Shown: piece after piece, positions 24,466-32,108 of the stretch | Layout of the letters: each line of letters begins with the position of its first letter | Numbering within the stretch: position 1 is the stretch's first letter | Assembly (NCBI GenBank): GCA_020438865.1 | Contig: JAGQTU010000023.1 | Location: forward strand, 13,788 to 50,613 | Source of the DNA: Mycobacterium sp. | GTDB taxonomy: Bacteria > Actinomycetota > Actinomycetes > Mycobacteriales > Mycobacteriaceae | Reading direction: 5' to 3' | Length of the DNA stretch: 36,826 bases | Notes under the pieces: generated by a model | Seen by the model: only the letters and a program-made list of their open reading frames with translations | Database searches by the model: none | What the model was told of the DNA's origin: nothing | Position numbers and translations under genes: made by a program

Positions 24466-27291
24466 TTAGAGTTCGAGGCCACCGACGTCGCGCCCGCGGG
24501 AGCGTGACCGTCCGGTGCTGCGCTCCACTCCGGCGCGGAAACGTTCGTAGGCCTGGTGGAGGCTCTGTTGGGCGCGGGTGTGTTCGCGCCAGGCGGCTCG
24601 CCAGGTGCCGCGGCGTTGCTCGTGGCGGTCGAGGACCTCGCCGACTATGTCAGGAAGGTGTTCGCGGGCGGTGTGTTCGGCTTCGGCATGCATCGTGCGG
24701 GGACGATCGTCGTTGGCCAGAATCATCTGAAGAGCTTGCGCGGCAGCGTGTTTGGTGCCGCGCCTCGCCACATGCATACCGATGTGGGGGCCGCTGTGTT
24801 CGTGGTCGGCTTCGCCGTCGAATCGGGTGTAGAGGTAGGCGTGGTTGGCCTCGCGGCCGCGGCTGAGCCCGACGTAGGCCTGGGTGCGGGAAGCGTTGTC
24901 GCCGAGCACGGTGTGGGCGGTGTCGACGGTGACGCCCTGGGCGGCATGCACGGTTACGGCGTATCCGAGGTGGACGTACTGGCGCAGGTAATCGCCGTCG
25001 AACAGAACGCGGGCTTTGTCCGTGAGCCGTTCAGCAGCGATCCGGTTGGTCTTTTCGTCGACGCCGGCCACCCGCCACCGGTTGCCATTGCGCACCTGAT
25101 CCACCGCCTGGCCCTCACGGTGGTGGGGGCCGGGGTGCACGGTGAGGGTGGCGTCGTTGTCGCGGCTGACGATGATGTCGCCGACCCGCACCGTCTGGTC
25201 GCGAGCCACCTGCGCAGCGGGCCCCTCGGTGGTGAGGGTGTCGTGGAGGCGCTGGTTGAGGGCATCAGCGATGTCCCGGGTATCGCAGACCAGCAGGGTC
25301 TTCTTTCCGGCGGCGCGGTCATCGAGGTAGGCCCTCATCGCGTCGGCGGCCATGCTGACCTGATCGCCGGTGTGCAGACGGTCGTGACTGCGGTACCAGC
25401 CGACCGCTCGGCGTAACCGGTTGCCGCGCCCGTTGCGGATCGCTAGCGAGGCGTCGCGCTCGGCCGGATCGCGCATGCGCCACACCTGCGACAGACGCTG
25501 GGTCCAGGGCAGCTCGGTGCACAGTTGGTCGAACATGCCGCCGCGGGCCTTGACCGGGGCAAGCTGGTAGGGGTCACCGACGAGCACAGCCTTCACCCTG
25601 GCGGCGGTGGTGGTCTCCAGCAGCTGCCGCAGCTTGGGGGTGGCCACCATGGACGCTTCATCGACGACGACCACGGTGCGGTGATCGAGTTGCAGGGCGC
25701 CGGTGTCGAGCTGGTGCAGCGCTTTGTCGAGGGTCATCCCGTGGTCGCCGGCGCCGTCAGCCAGCGCTTGATCGACCGCCGTCCCGGTCGGAGCAAGGAC
25801 CAGCACCTCTTTGTGGACTCGGTGGGCGGCGGCGCGCAGGGCTTGCAGGGAGTGGGTTTTCCCGGCACCCGCGGGTGCAGACAATGGATTGACCAACCAC
25901 GGCGACATGCCGATCGCGGTCACCGCGCGCGCCTGATCCGGTGACAGCGCGGTCAGGTCGCTCGAGCGCACACCGAGGCGCGCACGCGCATCGGTGGCAC
26001 CGGCGGCCTCCAGGACGCGCATCTCCTCTTTGAGGATCGCGGTGAGGGTGTATTTCTCGTGTCCTTCGCGCTCATGTGCGGCGCGCGGTGCGCTCACCCG
26101 CAGACCAACGCGCGCGGCGAGGTCCTCGATGCGCGCCCGCACATCCCGCCCCTCACCAGGGGATTCGTCGTAAGGCATGACCGCACCGATCAGCTCAACG
26201 ACATCGGCGCGGGTGAACGCGGCCTTATCGATGCGCGCTAGCGCGGTAGCAATGCGCGCCCGCGGGAGGATGTGCGCTTGTGCGCGCCGATGGGCGCGCG
26301 CGGCGAAGTGCGCATCGCGGTCCAAGTCCAGACCGCGCGCATCAGCGCGCCACGTCGCTTTGAGTTCTTCCCAGGCGAGCTGCTCGGGCTTGGAGGGCCG
26401 CGTCGCTTTCTGCGCAGTTGCCAACTGCGCCGCGGTGGGTTCACCGTCGACGACGACAAGGTTGTCTTTGGCCCATTCCCGCAGTCGGGTCGACCGCTGC
26501 GACCACGCCTTGATGCTGGCCGGAGTGACGCCAGCGATCTCGGCCATGCCGGAATGCTCATCCACCGGCGCCCATTCGAAGCCGCGCTCGGCGTGCAGCA
26601 CGTGACGCAGGGTGGCTTGATAGATGATCCCGGCGGCCTTGGCTTCGTGATACAGCGACTTGGAGTCGATCGACACCAACCGGCCATCAGCACGGGCCTG
26701 GCGATTCGGCAGGATGACGTGGGTGTGCAGGTGCGGGTCCCCGCACCGGCTCGTCTCATGCTGATAGGCGATCGCCACCAGCCCGGGCAGCCGCTGCAAA
26801 TCCTTCATCCCCGTCACCCGGTTATGCACGCGGGTGTACCCGGCGTGCTCATGCAGGTAAGTCATCGCCGCTTCGACCGCTGTGACGTGGGCGTTCTGCA
26901 TCACCTTCTCTGACACGTCGTCGGTCAGCGACCGCAGCAGCGACACACTCTTGGGCGCGGCGAACGTCAAGTCGAAACCGTGCACCCCGCCGGTCCCGAA
27001 CGCCCGCCCCGCCTCCCCACTCGGCGTGACTCCGTCATCGAGCCAGCGCGCCGCAACCTCGGTGTCAGCAAACCCGCCGTCGAGGGCGGCCCCGTCCAAG
27101 CCGGTGGCCTCACCGACGACGTTCTTGTCCCCGACCACGACCCAGGTCGGGACGCGGGTGTCACCTTCGGAGTAGTACTCACCCAGACCGCCGCCGGCGG
27201 CTTGGCGGTCCATCGAGGCCTGGCGGGCCTGATTCGCGGTGTCGTTGTAGTAGCCGATGCTCCAGCGCGACAACCGCGAGATCGTCAGCAC
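24466..27291 (-). CDS. MobF/TrwC-type relaxase with TraI-like helicase domain
   Basis: A 941-residue conjugative relaxase, close in length to TrwC of R388 (966). The start is GTG 27291, giving VLTISRLSRWSIGYYNDTA, the conserved N-terminus with catalytic tyrosine candidates Tyr14 and Tyr15. The metal site is His187-x-His189-x-His191 (DPHLHTHVILPN). The helicase half has Walker A APAGAGKT (475-479 for GAGKT), VVVVDEAS as Walker B, and YAVTVHAAQGVTVD as motif V/VI. It should nick oriT, stay linked to the strand and unwind it for transfer. It converges with the Rv2083-like gene. No T4SS ATPase or coupling protein is near, so it likely relies on another element. Confidence 0.93.
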   Translation of the reverse strand: MLTISRLSRWSIGYYNDTANQARQASMDRQAAGGGLGEYYSEGDTRVPTWVVVGDKNVVGEATGLDGAALDGGFADTEVAARWLDDGVTPSGEAGRAFGTGGVHGFDLTFAAPKSVSLLRSLTDDVSEKVMQNAHVTAVEAAMTYLHEHAGYTRVHNRVTGMKDLQRLPGLVAIAYQHETSRCGDPHLHTHVILPNRQARADGRLVSIDSKSLYHEAKAAGIIYQATLRHVLHAERGFEWAPVDEHSGMAEIAGVTPASIKAWSQRSTRLREWAKDNLVVVDGEPTAAQLATAQKATRPSKPEQLAWEELKATWRADARGLDLDRDAHFAARAHRRAQAHILPRARIATALARIDKAAFTRADVVELIGAVMPYDESPGEGRDVRARIEDLAARVGLRVSAPRAAHEREGHEKYTLTAILKEEMRVLEAAGATDARARLGVRSSDLTALSPDQARAVTAIGMSPWLVNPLSAPAGAGKTHSLQALRAAAHRVHKEVLVLAPTGTAVDQALADGAGDHGMTLDKALHQLDTGALQLDHRTVVVVDEASMVATPKLRQLLETTTAARVKAVLVGDPYQLAPVKARGGMFDQLCTELPWTQRLSQVWRMRDPAERDASLAIRNGRGNRLRRAVGWYRSHDRLHTGDQVSMAADAMRAYLDDRAAGKKTLLVCDTRDIADALNQRLHDTLTTEGPAAQVARDQTVRVGDIIVSRDNDATLTVHPGPHHREGQAVDQVRNGNRWRVAGVDEKTNRIAAERLTDKARVLFDGDYLRQYVHLGYAVTVHAAQGVTVDTAHTVLGDNASRTQAYVGLSRGREANHAYLYTRFDGEADHEHSGPHIGMHVARRGTKHAAAQALQMILANDDRPRTMHAEAEHTAREHLPDIVGEVLDRHEQRRGTWRAAWREHTRAQQSLHQAYERFRAGVERSTGRSRSRGRDVGGLEL

Positions 27292-27329
27292 GGTCGCACC
27301 GCCATTAGGCCACCTCACCAAGCCGGACA

Positions 27330-27373
27330 GGCCGCCGCCAGGCGGCCGGGGTTCGGGCGCGCCAGCGCCCGAA
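27330..27373. other. Tandem hairpins upstream of the relaxase, candidate oriT
   Basis: Two perfect stem-loops lie side by side: GGCCGCC (27330-27336)/GGCGGCC (27341-27347), and TTCGGGCGC (27352-27360)/GCGCCCGAA (27365-27373). Both have the same loop GCCA. They start 39 bp upstream of the relaxase start, where MobF oriT sites with hairpins are often found. They could also act in the mRNA leader. Confidence 0.5.
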
Positions 27374-27875
27374 GCCGAGTATTGCATACCTTGTGCCAAT
27401 GTGCCGGTCTGTATTTGATTGGGAGCCAATGGGTTTGATGGTCAGCTTGGAAGCGATGGTAGTGGGCTATGGGCCATGAAGGGTTCGGATTCGGTAGGAG
27501 TGTTTGTAGTTGGCGTTGAGGAGTATTAATTGGGTTGCGGGACCTGGAGGCCTGTTGTTGAGGGAGGTGACGAACCGGGAGCCGACATATTGCGGGCAGC
27601 TAGGACGAGCTGTCTCAGCGTCGCCGGCACGACCGCGTCGACGCACAAATTATGGGGTGGTGGAGCATGGCTACGGTTGACCCTGCTGCGCCGTCAATAC
27701 GGGCGGTGCCAACCATCGTCGTAGTCAGACGCGAGCTAGTCTCTGACGGAGTGCCGCGGGAAGCTGAACGCTAGCTAACACGTCAAAGGACAAGCTGCCG
27801 CATTTTGCGAACCATGGCGGCGACACGCATGCATCATTCAACACTTGGATCGCGTTCCGATCTATCGTCGCGGTC
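27374..27875. other. Relaxase upstream region without genes
   Basis: About 500 bp with no supported gene on either strand. The part 27404-27540 is markedly AT-rich for this genome (for example GTATTTGATT, GAGTATTAATTGG), as often seen beside a transfer origin. The rest is ordinary composition. Confidence 0.45.
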
Positions 27876-28124
27876 GTGAATATTCCGCCGCTAATCCATG
27901 AGCTGTGCGACCAATGCGCGGCCGCGCTTGCAAATGGCCATCCAGGCCAGACGTTCAGCGTCACCTACGCGGGGAAACAGATTGCCCACCTCCAGGTCAC
28001 CGGCCAGCGTCAACCCCGCAATGTGCCGCCTCCGCGCCACCCGGTGTCGCCAGAGTCAAGGTCGTCTAGCCGGGAACAATTTGACGGCATAGCTAAGCTC
28101 CGTGAGCGCCGAAACAGCGTATAA
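27876..28124 (+). CDS. Possible Phd/VapB-like antitoxin fragment
   Basis: An 82-residue reading starting GTG 27876. The segment AALANGHPGQTFSVTYAGKQIAHLQ has the helix then strand-turn-strand pattern of Phd/YefM-type antitoxins (compare the usual VTVTRHGKPVARL pattern). The tail is Pro/Arg-rich and unlike a family member. No ribosome-binding site and no toxin partner are visible. It may be a decayed antitoxin or a chance frame. Confidence 0.3.
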   Translation: MNIPPLIHELCDQCAAALANGHPGQTFSVTYAGKQIAHLQVTGQRQPRNVPPPRHPVSPESRSSSREQFDGIAKLRERRNSV

Positions 28125-28289
28125 ATCGAAATCGCCGCTCAATCGCGCTGGGTTTAGCGGAGGCGCTGATGGGCCCCATTTCGCTTTGAGCTAATTGCGG
28201 AGGCAGGCCAAGTGAAATTGCTGCACCGAGCGTCTGCTTGCTCACGGTAGCCTCGGATGAGCCATCGCAGCCGCCACGAGGGAGGGGTC

Positions 28290-28562
28290 GTGCCGAATAC
28301 CGTTCGCGTGGTTCCGGAGGATCTGCATCTGTCCGCTGCGACCGTGGACATGCATGCAGACACTGTCCGGGTGAAGCACGCAAGCGCTGATGGCCGGATC
28401 GAGGGCGCGCAGCGTGGACTCCCGGCGAGCTCGGCGGCGGTGTTGATCAGCACCGTCGCGAAATGGCAGGCCGATAGCACTCCAGATCAGCGCACGTCCG
28501 GATCCAACCCAGCCACCATCGCTGATCGCCTCCTCGCCCTGTTTCCCCGAGAGTCGGCGTGA
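28290..28562 (+). CDS. Truncated EspC-like ESX secretion substrate
   Basis: A 90-residue reading with GAGGGAGGGG just before GTG 28290. Residues 1-65 (TVRVVPEDLHLSAATVDMHA ... GAQRGLPASSAAVLISTVAKWQ) carry the pattern of the EspC/WXG100-related family: an LRVxPEDL start, a helix, a turn at the Gly-Leu-Pro-Ala-Ser-Ser position, and a second helix ending in a W. After residue 66 (QADST) the sequence no longer fits, and the expected second-helix remainder and Y-x-x-x-D/E export tag are missing. A frameshift or small deletion probably cut the gene. No ESX machinery lies nearby. Confidence 0.5.
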   Translation: MPNTVRVVPEDLHLSAATVDMHADTVRVKHASADGRIEGAQRGLPASSAAVLISTVAKWQADSTPDQRTSGSNPATIADRLLALFPRESA

Positions 28563-29086
28563 CAGCGCAAGTCGCAAGGTTCCGGTGATTCGCCAATCCG
28601 CTTGACCGACACGGCCTTCGTGATCGATGACCGGTTACTTAAGCCATCCTCGCTATTGCTCCGCCGTTAGCCGAGTACGCAGCGCGCCTCGCGAGGGTTG
28701 CGAGGGAGATACCGGGCGGTCGTCTTGACCCTCGATATTCCCGTCGACGTGGCAGATGCTGATTCTCACTGCGGGTTTGGGGGTCGTTTGATCAGGCAGA
28801 TTCCAGTGAACGTCGTGGCGATATTGCTGACTGTGAATCGGGAGTCATTGGCTGTCCACGTCACGGACACCTCGTTTCTTTTCAGCTGCGCTTCCTATGC
28901 CCGCCGCGGCGCAAGAAGCTTCTACTTCGCGCCTATGTCTGCAACCTACGAAGTGGCGGTCGGATCAAGTCCACCACCACAGCCACCTTCGCGTTGCGAT
29001 ACCTCGGGCGTTGATCTTGATCTGAGGTTAAGTCAATGGAATTAGCACCTATCGTTGAAGAAAGGGCAGCACTTCACGTAGTCAGA
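28563..29086. other. Gene-poor stretch
   Basis: About 520 bp. A plus-strand frame at 28698-29045 exists but has no ribosome-binding site and no recognisable fold. Composition is lower in GC than the flanks. It is probably debris of earlier island cargo. Confidence 0.4.
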
Positions 29087-29767
29087 TCACGATCCGAGGG
29101 CGAAGAGGCGCCGTTCGATCACGTCGGGTTCTGTGGCGAATTCGTAGGCCCAGTCCTTGGCCAGGTCCAAGTAGCGACTGTAGTGCTCGCCTAACGCTTC
29201 CCACGGGTGGCCGGTGACCTTGATCAGTCCGGCAATGACGTTGTCGTCCATGATCAAAGGCTGCGAGAGATAAGGTTTCGCGTCGTATCCAGCGAAATAC
29301 ATCAACTTGGTGAAGTACGACGGGCCGAGCCCTCTGACCCACAGTCGCTGGTGTCTACTCAACGCTTTGTACGCACTGATCGGCCCCTCACCGCGTGTAA
29401 TTTCGATTGCCTGGGTCAGGCGCCCCGCAACATTGGCATCCGCGAACGGCTTCGCCGCACGTGTCGTCGACTGCCCTGGTGGCGCACCCCAGAATGTGAT
29501 CGCTGCGTGCAACTGCGTGGCCGACCACGGATCGTCGAGTTCGGTTATCACGCGCCGCGCAATCGCGAATACGACGGCGCGGTCGATACGAATCCGACCG
29601 TCGTCATTTGCCGGAAGACGATCGAGTTCCGGCGGCCACATCCGTTCATCGGGTAGCACTCCCCGGCAGTACTCCGGGTTACGCAGAAATCCTTGGGCAA
29701 GAACGTAGTCGTCTCGCGACGGCGCTGCCTGGCCGTCAAACAGATCGGGGACCTGGCCGATCGTCAT
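29087..29767 (-). CDS. OGG-fold (8-oxoguanine glycosylase-like) HhH protein
   Basis: A 226-residue protein. The start is ATG 29767, with GGAGGTGCA directly upstream. Residues 143-162 (WVRGLGPSYFTKLMYFAGYD as a span) form a helix-hairpin-helix like that of HhH-GPD glycosylases, and LIMDDNV at 171-177 supplies the late catalytic-type Asp (174/175). Lys154 sits inside the hairpin helix rather than at the classical OGG1 lysine position, so glycosylase/lyase activity is uncertain. It resembles the family annotated as OGG-fold protein in actinobacteria. It follows a 62-residue gene by 38 bp and forms an operon with it. It may recognise modified DNA, for repair or for defence. Confidence 0.72.
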   Translation of the reverse strand: MTIGQVPDLFDGQAAPSRDDYVLAQGFLRNPEYCRGVLPDERMWPPELDRLPANDDGRIRIDRAVVFAIARRVITELDDPWSATQLHAAITFWGAPPGQSTTRAAKPFADANVAGRLTQAIEITRGEGPISAYKALSRHQRLWVRGLGPSYFTKLMYFAGYDAKPYLSQPLIMDDNVIAGLIKVTGHPWEALGEHYSRYLDLAKDWAYEFATEPDVIERRLFALGS

Positions 29768-29805
29768 TGCACCTCCGCTCAGATAGTGACTCCGGTGCGT
29801 CGATT

Positions 29806-29994
29806 TCACATGAGGAGGCGTCCTTCGGAGTTGTACCGAGCAGCAACTCCTCCGTACGCGTATACAACGAGCTGATTATCATCGACGACTTCGAACGAGT
29901 CGAAGGGAGTCGAGTAGTTGACGAGCGTAACTGGGCCGTAAGGATGCTCCTGGATTCGGAAGCAGCGCATTCCGCTGTCGTACTCCACCTGCAT
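29806..29994 (-). CDS. Small beta-rich protein in operon with the OGG-fold gene
   Basis: A 62-residue protein beginning MQVEYDSGMRCFRIQ and ending ARYNSEGRLLM. The even residue mix and alternating hydrophobic pattern (VTLVNY, FEVVDDNQLVVYAYGG) suggest a small beta sheet. GGAAGGGG lies upstream of ATG 29994. Family unknown. The gene comes first of the two intact genes on this transcript and could be an inhibitor, partner or sensor of the OGG-fold protein. Confidence 0.55.
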   Translation of the reverse strand: MQVEYDSGMRCFRIQEHPYGPVTLVNYSTPFDSFEVVDDNQLVVYAYGGVAARYNSEGRLLM

Positions 29995-30215
29995 GATCGG
30001 CCCCTTCCGCTACTGAACGACCGAACCCTAGCAATGGTCTCGGACATGGTCAGCGACCGTCGACAGAACAGCGCGATCCAACGGTTTGTATCTAGCTCGT
30101 CGGCCGAGCGCCGGTCGTGGGCCTCGACCACCGCGTCGTAAAGCCGATTGTGCACCGGCAGCCACGTCGTTCGGAGACCGGTGATCGGCTGATGGTTCTG
30201 ACTCAACCCTGTCAC
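29995..30215 (-). pseudogene. Probable frameshifted first gene of the OGG-fold operon
   Basis: From GTG 30215 the first ~73 codons look like real protein (TTWLPVHNRLYDAVVEAHDR, then DELDTNRWIALFCRRS) with GC-rich third positions. The frame then runs on over the start of the 62-residue gene and turns into Ser/Arg-rich nonsense, with no stop until 29736. A small indel near 29995-30005 that removed the stop, or that once joined the two genes, would explain this. Family unknown. Confidence 0.4.
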
Positions 30216-30663
30216 GATCCAGTATCGCCCTGCTGCGGCTAATCGTGGTGTAGCCAGGCATCGCGGACACGTGCGTCGGTCGGACGGTGGTTACGCCTGA
30301 CGTTGATGGCGTAGCCAGCTGGTTGCGCGCTGAGCACCCCACGCATTGGCATCGTCGTCGCGGAACTCGTGGGCGCTCATTGCCTCGTCGTCCGCCAGGC
30401 CGCCACACGGGCAATGCACCTCCAACGTTGTCGCATCACATCAAGTCCCTGTTCAACGCCCAAAATCCACACACCTCTTGCACTCTGGGCCGGAAGATCG
30501 CCAATCAACTTAAAGTTGACGCACGCGGGTGGCGCTTGGGGCGAGAGCCGCCAAGCCGCCATTGAACCATTTCCCGTTTGTGCTGATGAGCGATTTCGGC
30601 CCAGATCGTGGTAACTTGCCGTTGACATTGACAACTGTGAGTTGACCGTCTGGAGGCCTTCAG
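30216..30663. other. Gene-free stretch before the recombinase trio
   Basis: About 450 bp without a supported gene. Near its end, GTTGACATTGACAAC (30621-30635) is a small imperfect inverted repeat, and GTTGAC recurs at 30641-30646. GGAGG at 30652-30656 is the ribosome-binding site of the recombinase gene. The repeats may be its operator or a recombinase-binding site. Confidence 0.4.
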
Positions 30664-31786
30664 TTGAGCGTTCCAGGTTCGGCGCACCTCGTTCTCGCCG
30701 CGGGCGTGGTCCATCTTGATGAACCGTCCGCGGTCTTTGAAGCGATGCTGTCGGGGTGGCGACGCCAGCAGAAGTCCCGGCTGCTTGCCGAGGCCACGAT
30801 CGAATCGCGATTGGCGTTCGTGCGACGGTTCGCTGCGTTCGCCGAGACGCATCCGTGGGATTGGACGGCCGGCGATGTCGAGGACTTCACGGCGGCTCTG
30901 ATGTCGGGAAACAACCGCAAGGCGCCCTCGACAATTCGCGGCTACCACATGACGCTGCGGTTGTTTTGTGACTACCTACTCGATGGCCGTTATGGCTGGA
31001 TCTCGCAGTGCGAGCAGCGGTTCGAAAGGATCCCGTCGCAGGTCTGCCATGACTTCAACACCGCGGCGCATCTGGTCGAATACGAGGGCAAGCCCGCCCG
31101 CCGGCCGTTCACCTACGACGAGGTGGAAACGTTGTTCGCGTTCCTTGCCGATCGAGTGGACATCATTGCGCGTTCGGGTCGCAAAGGCGCGTTGGCGGCG
31201 TTGCGCGACGCGCAGATGATCAAGACGGCCTACGCCTTCGGGTTACGCCGTCGAGAGCTGTGCTACCTCGACGTGGCCGACCTGCGTCCCAACCCGCGGA
31301 TGCCGGCGTGGGGAACGTTCGGCGCCGTCCACGTCCGGTATGCCAAGTCCAGCCGCGGCAGCGCCCCTCGGCGTCGCACGGTGCTGGCCGTTCCCGAGTT
31401 CGACTGGGTGATCGACGGACTGCGCCAATGGGTCGATCAAGCCCGGCCGCTTCTGAGTCCCGGCAGCCGTCAAGAGTTGTGGCTGACTGAGCGTCGGCAG
31501 CGGGTGGCGACCAAGCAAATGGACAAGCGATTCGCCTACTTGCGGGCGCAGGCCGGTCTGCCTCAAGACCTCACCCTGCACTGCCTGCGGCCACTCCTAT
31601 GTGACCCACCTGATCGAGTTCGGTTACCCGGAACGGTTCGTTACCGAGCAGGTCGGACATTCTTACGCCTCGACCACCGCGATTTACACCTCGGTGTCCA
31701 ACGACTTCAAGACCAAAACGTTGCAGGCGGCGCTGCGCCGCGTCTACGGATCCGCGACGACTGAAGGGAGCCAGGATGAGCACTAG
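30664..31786 (+). pseudogene. Tyrosine recombinase with one-base frameshift
   Basis: Start TTG 30664 follows GGAGG. The first frame codes residues 1-309 with a core-binding domain (RRQQKSRLLAEATIESRLAF) and catalytic Arg195 (AFGLRRREL). At 31591-31592 the sequence reads CGG-C-CAC where CGG-CAC is expected. Beyond it the next frame gives HSYVTHLIEFGYPERFVTEQ, then VGHSYASTTAIYTS, the missing His, GH and tyrosine motifs, ending at 31786. Without the extra C the protein would be 373 residues with the full R-HxxRH-H-Y set. Either it is a true inactivation, a sequencing error or, less likely, programmed frameshifting. It overlaps the XRE gene. Confidence 0.8.
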
Positions 31787-32108
31787 AACCGTCCTCCGGT
31801 GGAACCTGCGCCGCCTGATGGCCGAGAACGGCATGTTCGCCACCACCGACCTCGTCGCACCGCTGCACGAACGTGGCGTGGAGATCTCCCGACAGATGGT
31901 TCACCGGATCGCTACCAAGCCTCCACAGCGCATCAATCTCGACCTGCTGGCGGCGCTGTGCGACATCCTGGCGTGCACCCCCAACGATCTGTTCGAGCTC
32001 GCCCAAGAACAGATCCGCGAGGCACCCGCAGTCAACGACAGCGGGTCCGGGATCGGCGACCTGCGACCGATCCGCGCCAGGATCCGCCGCCCCGGCGACA
32101 ACGAGTGA
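31776..32108 (+). CDS. XRE-type HTH protein in the recombinase trio
   Basis: A 110-residue protein. Residues 8-68 form an XRE/HTH_26-like DNA-binding domain (LRRLMAENGMFATTDLVAPL, then GVEISRQMVHRIATKPPQRINLDLLAALCDIL). The tail is Arg/Pro-rich. ATG 31776 lies inside the last codons of the recombinase, and its TGA overlaps the GTG of the next gene, so all three are coupled. Size and place resemble the small TnpC-type accessory gene of Tn554-like transposons. A role in DNA binding at the recombination site or in self-control is likely. Confidence 0.78.
   Translation: MSTRTVLRWNLRRLMAENGMFATTDLVAPLHERGVEISRQMVHRIATKPPQRINLDLLAALCDILACTPNDLFELAQEQIREAPAVNDSGSGIGDLRPIRARIRRPGDNE

Noticed and set aside
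24556-25416. Open frame of 286 codons on the plus strand
   Set aside because: Fully antisense to the helicase part of the relaxase, Val/Gly-rich and without motifs.
28698-29045. Open frame of 115 codons
   Set aside because: No ribosome-binding site, no recognisable fold, and mixed composition; left as non-coding.
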